From Chelatococcus reniformis (lineage in GTDB: Bacteria > Pseudomonadota > Alphaproteobacteria > Rhizobiales > Beijerinckiaceae): DNA of 64,000 bases. Below, in pieces: positions 38,136 to 47,008 of this stretch. Location of the stretch: NCBI RefSeq assembly GCF_014640075.1, contig NZ_BMGG01000001.1, positions 992,001 to 1,056,000 on the forward strand, given 5' to 3'. Made by a program: the position numbers and the translations under genes. Within the stretch, counting starts at the first letter, position 1, and every line of letters starts with the position of its first letter. The notes under the pieces were generated by a model. The model was not told the origin of the DNA. It saw nothing but the letters and a program-made list of their open reading frames with translations, and did not search any database.

Positions 38136-38202
38136 CATCGGTGGCGGGGCTTGACCCGCCGCTCGCGCGCCTCAAGAATCCGGCGACGACGTTGGAGAGG
38201 CG

Positions 38203-38703
38203 ATGAGCAGCAGCCGACGGCGCACCGCCTACGAGCCGGGGCATCGGGCCAAGTTTCTCGTCGTCGTGGACGAGACGGCCGAATGCGACCGGGCCGTCTA
38301 TTTTGCGGCTCGCCGGGCACTTCGCACCGGCGTCGGCGTCACCCTCCTGTGCGTCATCTCGTCGGCGGAGTTCCAGACCTGGCTCGGCGTCGGTGAGGCG
38401 CTCAAGGCCGAGGCGGAGGACGACGCCAATAGCCTGCTCGACGAGGCGGAGGTCTGCGTGCGGTCCGTCACGGGCGCCGCGCCCGAGCGCATCATCCGCG
38501 CCGGCCTCGCGTCCGAAGAGGTTCTCAGGCTGATCGAGGAGGACACCGACATCGCGCTGCTGGTGCTCGCCGCAGGCACCGACAGCAGCGGCCCGGGGCC
38601 GCTCGTGTCGCTGCTGGCGAGCTCGTCCGGTCCGGTCTTTCCGATCCCCGTCGCCATCGTGCCCGGGGGCCTGAGCGACGGCGAGATCGACGCGGTGGCT
38701 TGA
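38203..38703 (+). CDS. Universal stress protein (UspA family)
   Basis: A 166-residue cytoplasmic protein. It has KFLVVVDETAECDRAVYFAARRA (the first strand-helix) and a C-terminal VAIVPGGLS. The nucleotide loop G2xG9xS/T is only partly kept (AGTDSSGPGPLVSLLAS), so ATP binding is uncertain. It lies in the conserved trpS-usp-nfu run. Its role is inferred only from family membership. Confidence 0.88.
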   Translation: MSSSRRRTAYEPGHRAKFLVVVDETAECDRAVYFAARRALRTGVGVTLLCVISSAEFQTWLGVGEALKAEAEDDANSLLDEAEVCVRSVTGAAPERIIRAGLASEEVLRLIEEDTDIALLVLAAGTDSSGPGPLVSLLASSSGPVFPIPVAIVPGGLSDGEIDAVA

Positions 38704-38819
38704 CCGCCGCCAGGCCCGCCCGCAACGTCGCGCTGCGTTGATCTGCGGCCGCTGCTCATCCATATGCACGGTGACACGACCGAACGGCCGGCCTTGAACC
38801 GGCACGCGAGGAGGACGAG

Positions 38820-39383
38820 ATGTTCATTCAGACCGAAGCCACGCCCAACCCCGCCACCTTGAAGTTCCTGCCCGGCCGGGTGGTCATGGCGCAGGGCACC
38901 CTGGACCTGCGCGACGGCGAGCAGGCCCAGAAGTCGCCGCTGGCCGAGCGGCTGTTCGCCGTCGACGGCGTCGCCGCGGTGTTCTTCGGGCACGATTTCG
39001 TCACCGTGACCAAGTCGGGGGGCGAGTGGCAGCACCTGAAGCCGGCCATCCTCGGTGCGATCATGGAGCACTACCAGTCAGGCGCGCCGATCGTGGTGGA
39101 TGAGCACCGGGACGCTGCCGGCGAGGACGGCGACGAGTTCTTCGACGAGAAGGACGCCGGCTTGGTGGAGACGATCAAGGACCTGCTGGAGACGCGGGTG
39201 CGGCCGGCGGTGGCCGGCGACGGCGGCGACATCACCTTTGCGGGCTACCGGGACGGGGTCGTCTACCTGTCGATGAAGGGCTCGTGCGCCGGCTGCCCGT
39301 CGTCCACGGCGACCCTCAAGCACGGTATCGAGAACCTGTTCCGCCACTTCCTGCCGGACGTCCGGGAAGTCGAAGCCGTCTAA
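38820..39383 (+). CDS. NifU-like iron-sulfur scaffold/carrier (Nfu)
   Basis: A 187-residue protein with an N-terminal Nfu_N domain (MFIQTEATPNPATLKFLPGR, about 1-85) and a C-terminal NifU domain with the cluster-binding CAGC near residue 160 in GSCAGCPSSTATLKHGIE. It resembles mitochondrial NFU1 and alphaproteobacterial homologues that deliver [4Fe-4S] clusters to apo-proteins. GAGGAGGACGAG precedes ATG 38820. Confidence 0.95.
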   Translation: MFIQTEATPNPATLKFLPGRVVMAQGTLDLRDGEQAQKSPLAERLFAVDGVAAVFFGHDFVTVTKSGGEWQHLKPAILGAIMEHYQSGAPIVVDEHRDAAGEDGDEFFDEKDAGLVETIKDLLETRVRPAVAGDGGDITFAGYRDGVVYLSMKGSCAGCPSSTATLKHGIENLFRHFLPDVREVEAV

Positions 39384-39551
39384 GCCAACTAAGCCATTTG
39401 ACGCGCGCGCGGAGCGCGCCCGCTCGGCTGGTCTCGGCGCGCACCAGGCCATTGGGCATGGCGGAATCAGAGGGGCTGGAGCGGCGAGCCGATCACGCTT
39501 AAACAGGCGTTGCGAATCTCTTCGCTTCACCCGGGAGCATGATCGAGCCGC

Positions 39552-40235
39552 GTGCGTATTCTGGCGATTGATACGGCGCTTGGCGCCTGTTCCGCGTGCG
39601 TTGCCGACAGCGGCGGCGGCGAGGCGCTGGCGCGCGAGACGATCACCATGGAGCGGGGCCACGCCGAGGCGCTGCTGCCGCTGATCGAGCGCGTCATCGC
39701 CCACACCCCCGGCGGCTTTCCGTCGCTGAACCGGGTCGCGGTGGTGGTCGGGCCGGGCAGCTTCACCGGCCTGCGCATCGGCATCGCGGCGGCGCGCGCC
39801 ATCGGCCTCGCTCTCGAGGTCCCCGTGGTCGGAGTGACCACCCTGTCGGCGCTGCTCGGCCCACTGGTCGCCGGCAACGTGGACCGGGTCGCGGTGGCCG
39901 CTGTCGATGCCCGCAACGGCCACGTCTACCTCCAGGCCTTGGCGCCGGGCGGCCGCGTCATCGTGGCGCCGCGGTTGCTGGCGGCCCGCGAGGCGGTGCG
40001 CCTGCTCGGCACGAGCCCGGTCATGATCGCCGGGTCCGGCGCCGGCCTGCTGGCGGCGGAGGCGAGCGCCCTGGGCGTCAGCGCTACCATTGCGCCGGAG
40101 GCACTCTATGCCGATCCCCAGTGGGTGGCGCGGCTCGGCGCCCTCGCCGATCCGGCCCAGGCGCCACCCAAGCCTTTCTACCTGCGCGCGCCCGACGCCA
40201 AGCCGCAGGACCACGGCGCCTTGCCGCGGCAGTGA
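39552..40235 (+). CDS. tsaB: tRNA threonylcarbamoyladenosine protein TsaB
   Basis: A 227-residue ASKHA-fold protein that partners TsaD in t6A37 synthesis. MRILAIDTALGACSACV, VVVGPGSFTGLRIGIAAARAI and VDARNGHVYLQ are the conserved TsaB motifs. The start is GTG 39552. rimI follows eight bases after the stop; the pair is conserved in many proteobacteria. Confidence 0.94.
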   Translation: MRILAIDTALGACSACVADSGGGEALARETITMERGHAEALLPLIERVIAHTPGGFPSLNRVAVVVGPGSFTGLRIGIAAARAIGLALEVPVVGVTTLSALLGPLVAGNVDRVAVAAVDARNGHVYLQALAPGGRVIVAPRLLAAREAVRLLGTSPVMIAGSGAGLLAAEASALGVSATIAPEALYADPQWVARLGALADPAQAPPKPFYLRAPDAKPQDHGALPRQ

Positions 40236-40243
40236 GGCCGGCG

Positions 40244-40726
40244 ATGAAGTGGCCGTGGCACCGGGATCTGACCGGACGCGTCGGGCGCCTCGCACCGGTC
40301 GATGCGGCGGCCCTCGCGTCGATCCACGCCGAGGGGTTCGCCCGGCCCTGGGGGGCGGCAGATTTCGAGCAGATGCTGACCGATCCGGCGGTGGTCGCCG
40401 ACGGCGTCCGGGCGCCCGGCCGCGTCCCGCCCGCGGGCTTCGTACTGTCGCGGCGCGTGCTGGACGAAGCCGAGATCCTCACCATCGCCGTCGCCCGCCG
40501 CTGCCGCGGCCGCGGCTACGGGCGCGCCCTGCTCGTCTCCCACATGCCGCGGCTGGCGGCGCTGGGCGTGCGGACGCTGCATCTGGAGGTCGAGGACGGC
40601 AATGAGCCGGCGCTGGCGCTCTACCGCTCGCTGGGTTTCGGCCAGGTGGGCCAGCGCGGCGGCTATTATGCCCGGCCGGACGGGACGACGGCCGGCGCCC
40701 TGCTGATGGCGCGCGCGCTCGGGTGA
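40244..40726 (+). CDS. rimI: Ribosomal-protein-alanine N-acetyltransferase RimI
   Basis: A 160-residue GNAT-fold acetyltransferase. The acetyl-CoA pyrophosphate loop is RRCRGRGYGRALL; LEVEDGNEPALALYRSLGF is the signature of RimI. It acetylates the N-terminal Ala of S18 in E. coli. ATG 40244 lies just after tsaB. In many Hyphomicrobiales fur and miaB follow rimI; here the synteny breaks and an opposite-strand LysR gene follows. Confidence 0.92.
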   Translation: MKWPWHRDLTGRVGRLAPVDAAALASIHAEGFARPWGAADFEQMLTDPAVVADGVRAPGRVPPAGFVLSRRVLDEAEILTIAVARRCRGRGYGRALLVSHMPRLAALGVRTLHLEVEDGNEPALALYRSLGFGQVGQRGGYYARPDGTTAGALLMARALG

Positions 40727-40758
40727 CCGCAGCGCCAGCTGCGGCGCGGCCGGCCTCG

Positions 40759-41694
40759 TCACGCCCCGCGCAGCAGCGCGCCGTCGGCGGCGATGCGCCG
40801 CTCGAAGAAGCGCAGGACGGCGCGGACGCGGGAGATGTGCAGCAGATCCTCGTGCACCGATATCCAGATGTCGCGGACCGTGAAGATCTCCGGCAGCACC
40901 GGGATCAGGGCCTTATCGTGCGCCGCGACGAAGGAGGGCAGCATGACGATTCCCTGCCCCGCCATGGCGCTCATGTACTGGGCCAGCAGGCTGGTGGAGC
41001 GGAAGACGACGCTGGTTGGCCGCAGGATATCGGAGAGCCAGAGATTCTCCTTGATGTGGACATGCTCGTCGATGAAGTCGATGAAATCGTGCTTGTCGAG
41101 GTCGGCGAGACTGCGCGGCGGCCCCCTGGTCTGCAGGTAGGCGGGGGATGCGAACAGCGAGACCTTGAATTCTCCAACCTTGCTGGTGCTGAGGCGGCGG
41201 CCGCGTGGGTTGAAGAAGCTGACGAAGATGTCGGCTTCCCGCCGGCTCAGGTCGAGGATGCGGCTATCGGTGATCAGCTCGATCTGGATTGCCGGCTGCA
41301 GGCGGTTGAAGTCGGCGATGCAGCGGGTGAGATAGAAGCTGCCGATGCCCTCCAGGCTCGCGACCCGCACGGCTCCGCCGGCCTCCGCGCCGAGCCCGAT
41401 GGCCTCCGCGATCAGGTTGGCCTGGTTCTCCATGCCCTCGGCATACTGGAGCAGGCGGTGCCCCTCCTCGGTGAGCGTGAAGCCATGCTTGCTGCGGTTG
41501 AACAACGTGCAGCCCAGGTTCCGCTCGAGCTCCCGGATCCGCCGGCCGACGGTCGTATGGTCCACCTTGAGCGCGGTGGCGGCGCGGACGAGATTTCGCT
41601 GCCGCGCCAGCTCCAGGAAATAGACGATGTCGTTCCAGTCGTATCTTGGCTTCGATGACGGGCTCACGGAGGTCTCGGGCGGCGCAATTGACAT
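40759..41694 (-). CDS. LysR-family transcriptional regulator
   Basis: A 311-residue regulator. The winged HTH (about 18-75) includes NLVRAATALKVDHTTVGRRIRELE; the effector domain follows from about 95. It resembles regulators of the ArgP/NocR-like subgroup only generally. It lies downstream of the nitrilase-transporter operon on the same strand and probably controls it, though LysR genes are more often divergent. ATG 41694 is preferred over a GTG at 41727. The inducer is unknown. Confidence 0.88.
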   Translation of the reverse strand: MSIAPPETSVSPSSKPRYDWNDIVYFLELARQRNLVRAATALKVDHTTVGRRIRELERNLGCTLFNRSKHGFTLTEEGHRLLQYAEGMENQANLIAEAIGLGAEAGGAVRVASLEGIGSFYLTRCIADFNRLQPAIQIELITDSRILDLSRREADIFVSFFNPRGRRLSTSKVGEFKVSLFASPAYLQTRGPPRSLADLDKHDFIDFIDEHVHIKENLWLSDILRPTSVVFRSTSLLAQYMSAMAGQGIVMLPSFVAAHDKALIPVLPEIFTVRDIWISVHEDLLHISRVRAVLRFFERRIAADGALLRGA

Positions 41695-41771
41695 GACCAA
41701 TCTACCCGTTCCGGTGGGGGCAGCCACCCGCCGTCGCGGCGGCAGGTGGCTGTGCGCGCCCAGAGCGCTGC

Positions 41772-41805
41772 GCGATCGGGTGAATCATCCGATCGCTAAG
41801 AAGCG
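41772..41805. repeat. Palindromic repeat (AAGCGCTCC family)
   Basis: Arms GCGATCGG (41772-41779) and CCGATCGC (41789-41796) have a nine-base loop and are followed by the AAGCGCTCC tail and TTTCAAAAG. It lies in the spacer between the nitrilase stop and the LysR start, next to a CTAG element. Confidence 0.65.
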
Positions 41806-41835
41806 CTCCAGTTTCAAAAGATTATGTGCTCCAGA

Positions 41836-41941
41836 CTAGACCATTTCCGCGTTTCTGCGAATCGCCGAAGTGCTCTATCTGTTTGATTTAGTGCGTTTTC
41901 TTCACGCGAACCGGCGTCCACTTCGCTCGAAAACGCGCTAG
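41836..41941. repeat. CTAG-bounded palindromic element, copy 2
   Basis: CTAG tetranucleotides lie at 41836-41839 and 41938-41941. The inner stem has arms GCGTTTTC (41893-41900) and GAAAACGC (41929-41936) around CCGGCGTCCACTT. It is nearly identical in its right half to the copy at 58968-59035. The right CTAG provides the TAG stop codon of the nitrilase gene. Confidence 0.75.
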
Positions 41942-43611
41942 GCCGCCACGAGCGGCGCGTAGGTCTGTGTGAGGCGGTTGGCGAACATGTCCACCTTCGG
42001 GATCATCAGCTTCTGCCGGCACAGCGCCAGGTCGATGTGCTTGGGCATGACAGCGCCCATCTTCAGGCTGCGCGGCGCCACGACGTTGATGTCCCAGTGC
42101 GGGAAGCCGTTCGGCGGAATGACCACGCTGCCGCCGGGGTAGGCGCAGTCGACCCGGTTGGAGAGCACGATGGCGACCCGGTTGTCCTCCGCCCGGGGCA
42201 CGGCCAGCAACTCGCGCTCGAACGGCTCGCGCAAGGCCGCGGGCCACAGAATGATGTCGGCCGCCGCCACGCCCAGGCAGCGCGAGGTCTCGGGGAAGAC
42301 GGCGTCGTAGCCGGACATGACGCCGATGCGGCCGAACGGCGTCTCGAACACCGGATAGGTGTCGCCCGCGGTGGCCCAGGGGCGCTCCTCGGCCGTCAGG
42401 TGAGTCTTGCGGTAGCGGCCGATCTCGCCCCCGTCCGGCCCGATGAGCAGGGTCGTGACATACAGCCGGCCATCGGCCGCCTCGACGCCCGGCAGGGCGA
42501 TCAGGCTGCCATAGCGCCGCGCGATGGCGGCGGCGCGCAGCGCGTGCGCCGGCGTCTGCGCCGCGAGCGCCCGCGCCACCGCCGCGTTCGGCAGCCAGGA
42601 GGTGCAGAAGGCGTATTCCGGTAGCGTGATGACCTTCACGCCGAGCTTGGCGGTGTGGTCCATCATGTCGAACACGTCGTCGGCGGACGTATCGGCCGCC
42701 ACATGCATCTGGACGGCCGCCACCTTCGCCGTAGACTGCGACGGGATCAGCGGTTTGTCGGCGATGCGGTAGACCGGCGTCGCCTCATAGGGGGCGGCGA
42801 GAATGCCGTAGGTATCGGGGCGACGGTCGGCGATCTTGTCGTTCGCGGCGTAAATCGACTTGTCGCCGGCCAGCGCCGGATCGACGTCCGCGATCGCCAG
42901 GCCGTGCGTGTCGTAGGGAACCTTCGACAAGACGCGGCCGCGCGGGTCCACGATCATGCTGCCGCCGGGATAGTAGATGGAGCGCTCGTAGCCGGATTTG
43001 GTCGCCGCGACGAGCCAGACACCGTTCTCGTAGGCGCGGGCGGGGCCCCACATGTCCGCCTGGTCCATGGCGAAGAAGTTCGCCATGTCGACGATCACCT
43101 CGGCACCCTGCATGGCCATCGAGCGGAAGATCTCGGGGATGCGGCCGTCGAAGCAGATGAGCAGGCCGATGCGCCCGAGGTCGGTGTCGACCACCGGGCA
43201 GCCGCGCTCGCCGAATTCGAACCAGTTCTGATCGTGCGTGGCCAGGAACTGCTTGTGGTAGTGGCACGCGACTTCGCCGTTGCGTCCGAACATGACGCCG
43301 CTGTTGAAGATCTTCGATTTGGCGGCATCCCATTCGGTGATGCCGCTGGCGATGTAGACGCCGTGCTCGCGGGCCATCTGCGCCAGGGCGCTCACGAAGC
43401 GGCCGTCGGGGACGGTCTCGGCCAGGTCCCGGCAGTGCGCCGGCGAGTCGAACAGATAGCCGGTGTCCATGCACTCGGGGAACACGATGAGTTCCGCCTG
43501 CTGCCGCACGGCGTCCTCGACGTAGGCGCGGGCAATGGCGATGTTGTGGTCGAGGTCGCCGAGGCGCGCGAGTGTCTGCACGGCCGCGGCGCGGAAGCGT
43601 CGCTTCGTCAT
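41938..43611 (-). CDS. Tandem-domain carbon-nitrogen hydrolase (nitrilase superfamily)
   Basis: A 557-residue protein with two nitrilase-fold domains in one chain. Domain 1 (about 5-270) keeps the catalytic triad: Glu46 (VFPECMDTG), Lys120 (HYHKQFLA) and Cys153 (LLICFDGRIPE). Domain 2 (about 292-545) keeps Glu332 (TLPEYAF) and Lys402 (YRKTHLT), but the cysteine position is Gly434 (VMSGYDAVFPE), so it should not be catalytic. The genes upstream encode an ABC importer. It probably hydrolyses an imported nitrile, amide or carbamoyl compound; the substrate is unknown. The TAG stop is inside a repeat. Confidence 0.88.
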   Translation of the reverse strand: MTKRRFRAAAVQTLARLGDLDHNIAIARAYVEDAVRQQAELIVFPECMDTGYLFDSPAHCRDLAETVPDGRFVSALAQMAREHGVYIASGITEWDAAKSKIFNSGVMFGRNGEVACHYHKQFLATHDQNWFEFGERGCPVVDTDLGRIGLLICFDGRIPEIFRSMAMQGAEVIVDMANFFAMDQADMWGPARAYENGVWLVAATKSGYERSIYYPGGSMIVDPRGRVLSKVPYDTHGLAIADVDPALAGDKSIYAANDKIADRRPDTYGILAAPYEATPVYRIADKPLIPSQSTAKVAAVQMHVAADTSADDVFDMMDHTAKLGVKVITLPEYAFCTSWLPNAAVARALAAQTPAHALRAAAIARRYGSLIALPGVEAADGRLYVTTLLIGPDGGEIGRYRKTHLTAEERPWATAGDTYPVFETPFGRIGVMSGYDAVFPETSRCLGVAAADIILWPAALREPFERELLAVPRAEDNRVAIVLSNRVDCAYPGGSVVIPPNGFPHWDINVVAPRSLKMGAVMPKHIDLALCRQKLMIPKVDMFANRLTQTYAPLVAA

Positions 43612-43651
43612 GATTGTCTCCAGTATAAGTCAGTCTCGTCGTGTAAAGGGA

Positions 43652-44470
43652 CTATTCGCCTTTGACCTGGCGCCAGAACACATCCAGGCAATGGCGCTTC
43701 AGGCCGGTGAAGCGTTCGCTCGTCGTAACCGCGGCGGTACGGGGCCACGCCAGGTCCACGTCGACGATCTCCGCCACCCGTGTCGGCCGCCGCGTCAGCA
43801 GCAATACCTTGTCGGCGAGCTGGATCGCCTCCTCCAGATCGTGCGAGACGAGCAGCATGGTCGTGCGCGTCTTCATGAAGATCTTCTGCAGCTGTTCGCG
43901 CATGAACAGCGTCATCTCGTAGTCGAGGGCCGAAAACGGCTCGTCCAGAAACAGCACTTCCGGCGAGGTGACCAGGGCCCGCAGGATCGAAACCGTCTGC
44001 TGCTGCCCGCCCGAGAGCGTATAGGGATAGGCGTTGAGGTCGATCTTGACCTCGAACTCCGCCAGCAGGTTGTCCACGCGGGCCCTTCGTTCGGCGGCAG
44101 GCACGCCCATGACCTTGAGCGGGTAGTGGATGTTGTCGATGGCCCGCAGCCATGGAAACAGCGCTTCGCGGTAGTTCTGGAAGACGTAGGAGATGCGGGT
44201 CTCCTGAATGGTCTGGCCATCGTAGAGCACCTCGCCGGCATCCATCGGGGCAAGGCCGGAGATCATATTGATCAGGGTGCTCTTGCCGCAGCCGTTCGGA
44301 CCGAAGATCGAGATGAACCGGCCCTGCGGCAGGTCGAGCGAGAAGTCCTTGTAGATCGTCGATCCGCCGAACGTCTTGTCGAGTCCCCGGATGGTGATCA
44401 GGCGCGTGCGCCCCGAGCTGCGCGGGCTGACGACGTCGGCCCCGGCCACCCCTTGTCGAGGCGCATGCAT
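43652..44470 (-). CDS. NitT/TauT-type ABC transporter ATPase
   Basis: A 272-residue ATPase of the nitrate/sulfonate/bicarbonate (NrtD/SsuB/TauB) group. It has Walker A GPNGCGKST, signature LSGGQQQTV, Walker B VLFLDEPFSALD and H-loop LVSHDLEEAI. The gene is 13 bases after the binding-protein gene and 40 bases before the nitrilase gene, so the four form one operon. It energises uptake by the adjacent permease. Confidence 0.94.
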   Translation of the reverse strand: MHAPRQGVAGADVVSPRSSGRTRLITIRGLDKTFGGSTIYKDFSLDLPQGRFISIFGPNGCGKSTLINMISGLAPMDAGEVLYDGQTIQETRISYVFQNYREALFPWLRAIDNIHYPLKVMGVPAAERRARVDNLLAEFEVKIDLNAYPYTLSGGQQQTVSILRALVTSPEVLFLDEPFSALDYEMTLFMREQLQKIFMKTRTTMLLVSHDLEEAIQLADKVLLLTRRPTRVAEIVDVDLAWPRTAAVTTSERFTGLKRHCLDVFWRQVKGE

Positions 44471-44483
44471 GGCGATGGTCCCT

Positions 44484-45473
44484 CTACTGCCCGACGTCGG
44501 CGGGCTTGAGCATCTTCGAGCGCACGTCGATCGGGCCCTTGAGCACGCCTTCGGCGACGAAGACGTCGACGAGCGCCTGGTAGGACTTCAGATCGGTCTC
44601 ATCGAGATCCTTGAAGCCGCGCAGGTAAGGTTGCGCCAGCAACGCGAGCTGATCGTCCTTGACCGGTGTGTATTTGGGGATGACGGACTTGTACTTGTCG
44701 AAGTCGGCGTTGGCGAGATCGGTCGCCTGATCGATGACGTCGACCACGCGGCGGGCCACGTCAGGGCGCTCGGTCAGGAACTTCGTGGTCATGACCGAGG
44801 CGCCCGAGTAGAAGGGGTCGGCGATGGTCATTGCCACGGGGTTGGTGATGGCCCGCTTGGCTTTGCCGGTCGCTACGGCGACCGAACCGACGGGCTCGAG
44901 CGCCAGCACGGCATCGGCGGTGCCGCCGAGCACGGCCGGCACCTGCATGGCGACGGCAAGGTCGACCAGCTTGACGTCCTTGTCGGGATCGAGGCCGGCC
45001 GAGCGCACCATATGCCGGGCGATCGTCCGCCATTGGATGCCGGGCACGTGCCCCAGCGTCTTGCCCTTCAGGTCGGCGAAGCCGGCGATCGGGCTGTCGG
45101 CCTTGACGATCAGGCCGTCGTTGATGCGACCCGCCCGGATGCCCCCGCCTTGAAGGCCGAAGACCTTGAATTTACCTGGGAATTTGCTTTCGGCCAGCAT
45201 CGCGATCCCGGCTGCTGCACCGGGCGGTCCAAAATCCGCACGTCCGCCCACGAGCGCGTCGATGATGTGGTTGGGCGACTCCATCTTCTGGGAGTCGATT
45301 TCGATGCACGCCTTCTCGAACAGCTTCTCCTCGAGCGCGACGTAATAGGCCGTGGTCTGCATGATCGGCAGCCAGGCGGCTACGACCTTGTCCGTCTTCT
45401 CGCAGGCCGCCTGGGCATGGACGGTGGAGGCGGCGAGGGCGGCCGCCGTCAGCAGAGGAGCAAGCTTGAGCAT
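44484..45473 (-). CDS. NitT/TauT-type ABC substrate-binding protein
   Basis: A 329-residue periplasmic protein with a signal peptide (1-23, ending VHAQA) and the SsuA/NMT1-type fold (KVVAAWLPIMQTTAYYVALEEKLFEKA; DALVGGRADFGPPGAAAGIAM). A cysteine follows the signal cleavage closely (AACEK), but the full lipobox is not convincing. Related proteins bind sulfonates, nitrate, pyrimidine precursors or aliphatic amides. The nitrilase partner suggests an organic nitrogen compound, by inference. ATG 45473 follows the permease stop by about 26 bases. Confidence 0.92.
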   Translation of the reverse strand: MLKLAPLLTAAALAASTVHAQAACEKTDKVVAAWLPIMQTTAYYVALEEKLFEKACIEIDSQKMESPNHIIDALVGGRADFGPPGAAAGIAMLAESKFPGKFKVFGLQGGGIRAGRINDGLIVKADSPIAGFADLKGKTLGHVPGIQWRTIARHMVRSAGLDPDKDVKLVDLAVAMQVPAVLGGTADAVLALEPVGSVAVATGKAKRAITNPVAMTIADPFYSGASVMTTKFLTERPDVARRVVDVIDQATDLANADFDKYKSVIPKYTPVKDDQLALLAQPYLRGFKDLDETDLKSYQALVDVFVAEGVLKGPIDVRSKMLKPADVGQ

Positions 45474-45499
45474 GATTCGGACCTCGGCGTTCGGGCCGG

Positions 45500-46279
45500 T
45501 CAGCGACCGGACCAGTGGATGACGGATTTCTCGACGAGCAGGAGAAGCAGGTTCAGCCCGTAGCCCATGACCCCGGTGGCGACGATCGAGCCGTACATGT
45601 CCGTGAGGTTGTAGGAGATCTGCGCGTCGATGATGCGATGGCCGAGCCCGTCGGAGGCGCCGATGAACATCTCGGCGACGATGATCACCACCAGCGCAAT
45701 CGACACGGCGGTTCGCAGGCCGACGAAGGTTTGCGGCAGCGTCTCGAAGAAGGTGACGTCGCGGAACACACGCAGCGACGATGCGCCCATGGAGCGCGCC
45801 GCGAGGATGCGTGTCTGGCGCGCATTCAACACGCCGTAGGCCACGTTGAAGACGAGGACGAGCCAGGCGGCAAACGCCGCGACGGCAATCTTGGCCGGAT
45901 CGCCCAGCCCGAACAGCAGGAGGAAGAGCGGAAAGAGCGCCGTCGCCGGGGTGGAGCGGAAGAAGTCGATTAAGAACTCGACCGACCGGTAGACGGAGGC
46001 GTTGGCGCCGAGCGCGATGCCGGCCGGGACGCCCGCCGCGACGGCGATAAGGATCGAGTAGCCGACCCGCATCAAGGTCGCGCCAAAGTCCACGCCGAGG
46101 CGTCCGGACTGAATATTTTTGACGGTATCGGCGATCGTAAGAAAAGGCGACGGCAGCAGGTCGCTGTTTACAGCGCCGGTCGCGTAGGCGACCCACCATG
46201 CCGCCACGAGCAACACGGGACCGGCTGCATATTGCAGCGTTCGCGCTGCGGTATCCCTGCTCAAGCTTTGCGACATCAT
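45500..46279 (-). CDS. NitT/TauT-type ABC permease
   Basis: A 259-residue inner-membrane permease with about six helices and the EAA loop in SMGASSLRVFRDVTFFETLPQTFVGLR. The VVIIVAEMFIGASDGLGHRI segment is typical of SsuC/TauC. It is the first gene of the operon, followed by binding protein, ATPase and nitrilase. Two methionines begin the frame (MM), and either may be used. Confidence 0.93.
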   Translation of the reverse strand: MMSQSLSRDTAARTLQYAAGPVLLVAAWWVAYATGAVNSDLLPSPFLTIADTVKNIQSGRLGVDFGATLMRVGYSILIAVAAGVPAGIALGANASVYRSVEFLIDFFRSTPATALFPLFLLLFGLGDPAKIAVAAFAAWLVLVFNVAYGVLNARQTRILAARSMGASSLRVFRDVTFFETLPQTFVGLRTAVSIALVVIIVAEMFIGASDGLGHRIIDAQISYNLTDMYGSIVATGVMGYGLNLLLLLVEKSVIHWSGR

Positions 46280-47008
46280 GAACGTGCTCAGTGCCCCCTG
46301 AGGTCAAGTCTTAGCGAGCAGGGCCGGTGGCCGATACGCCCAGATGTGCATGGCATCGGGCAGATTTGCATTTTGAAAGTGCAGTTTTTATGCGCAATCG
46401 TGCAATAAAGTTGATCGAACTTTAGGCGGGATCGCATATGCGCGGTCACCGGCCGGCCCTTTTCGGAGGCCTGCCTCGCGATTCAGCGCCACGTCGCTGT
46501 GATTAATTCTTATGCAGCGGTCGGACGCGTCAGCGACGGCGCGCGGCGCGTTCGCCGGCGGCGGGATGTCACAGGCCGTCGAGCGGCACGTCAGAGCCGC
46601 CCGCGACGGCGCACCGCCCGTGATCCCGTGAGCGGCCTCGCAGCCGGCGGACCAATATGTGGACAGATCTTTTTCGAGGCGCCGGGGGCCATGGGCCGGC
46701 GGGAGCGGCCTGCGCACGCGCCCCGGCACGATGTCCGGTGTGGGGCTGGGCGTTGGTCGATCGGAAGGGTGGATCCGGCCGGGGCGCGTGCACCACTCAG
46801 CCCGGCGCTCGGCGTGTTCGCCGCGGAGGTCGGGCTGGCACGTACGCTCGCGGCCAGTCCGGCGAGCGTGGAGGGAGGCGGCAAGCCCTCTTAAAACGCG
46901 TCTCCCCGGCTCGGGTGTCCACCCGGGCCGGGGAGCATTCTGCTTGGCGATGCACGATGCGGCGGATAGGCCCGTGCGGAACGGGCCGCGCCGCCGGGAT
47001 CTGCCGCG
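46280..47008. other. 729-bp gene-free region
   Basis: No frame here has convincing coding features. The part next to the permease (46345-46430) is AT-rich and has four TGCA tetranucleotides (46347, 46367, 46380, 46401), the last within GCGCAATCGTGCA, which could be a LysR or general nitrogen-control binding area. The other end holds the pckA terminator hairpin. Overlapping frames on both strands near 46500-46880 look like GC-rich noise. Confidence 0.5.
46902..46935 (-). terminator. Terminator of pckA
   Basis: A long GC-rich hairpin (arms about 14-16 bp, one G-T mismatch) lies 74 bases after the pckA stop. On the minus strand it is followed by GACGCGTTTTAAG, a short T-run. This fits a rho-independent terminator. 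Confidence 0.75.

Noticed and set aside
41836-41941. Insertion-sequence remnant
   Set aside because: There is no transposase fragment or target duplication, only a short palindromic element; it is described as a repeat.
46349-46372. Sigma-54 promoter-like TGGCA...TTGCA
   Set aside because: The GG-GC spacing is 16 rather than the required 12, and it points away from the permease gene.
46388-46894. Several overlapping short frames between the permease and pckA genes
   Set aside because: They are on both strands, Arg/Pro/Ala-rich, without ribosome-binding sites or domain signs, so I treat the region as non-coding.
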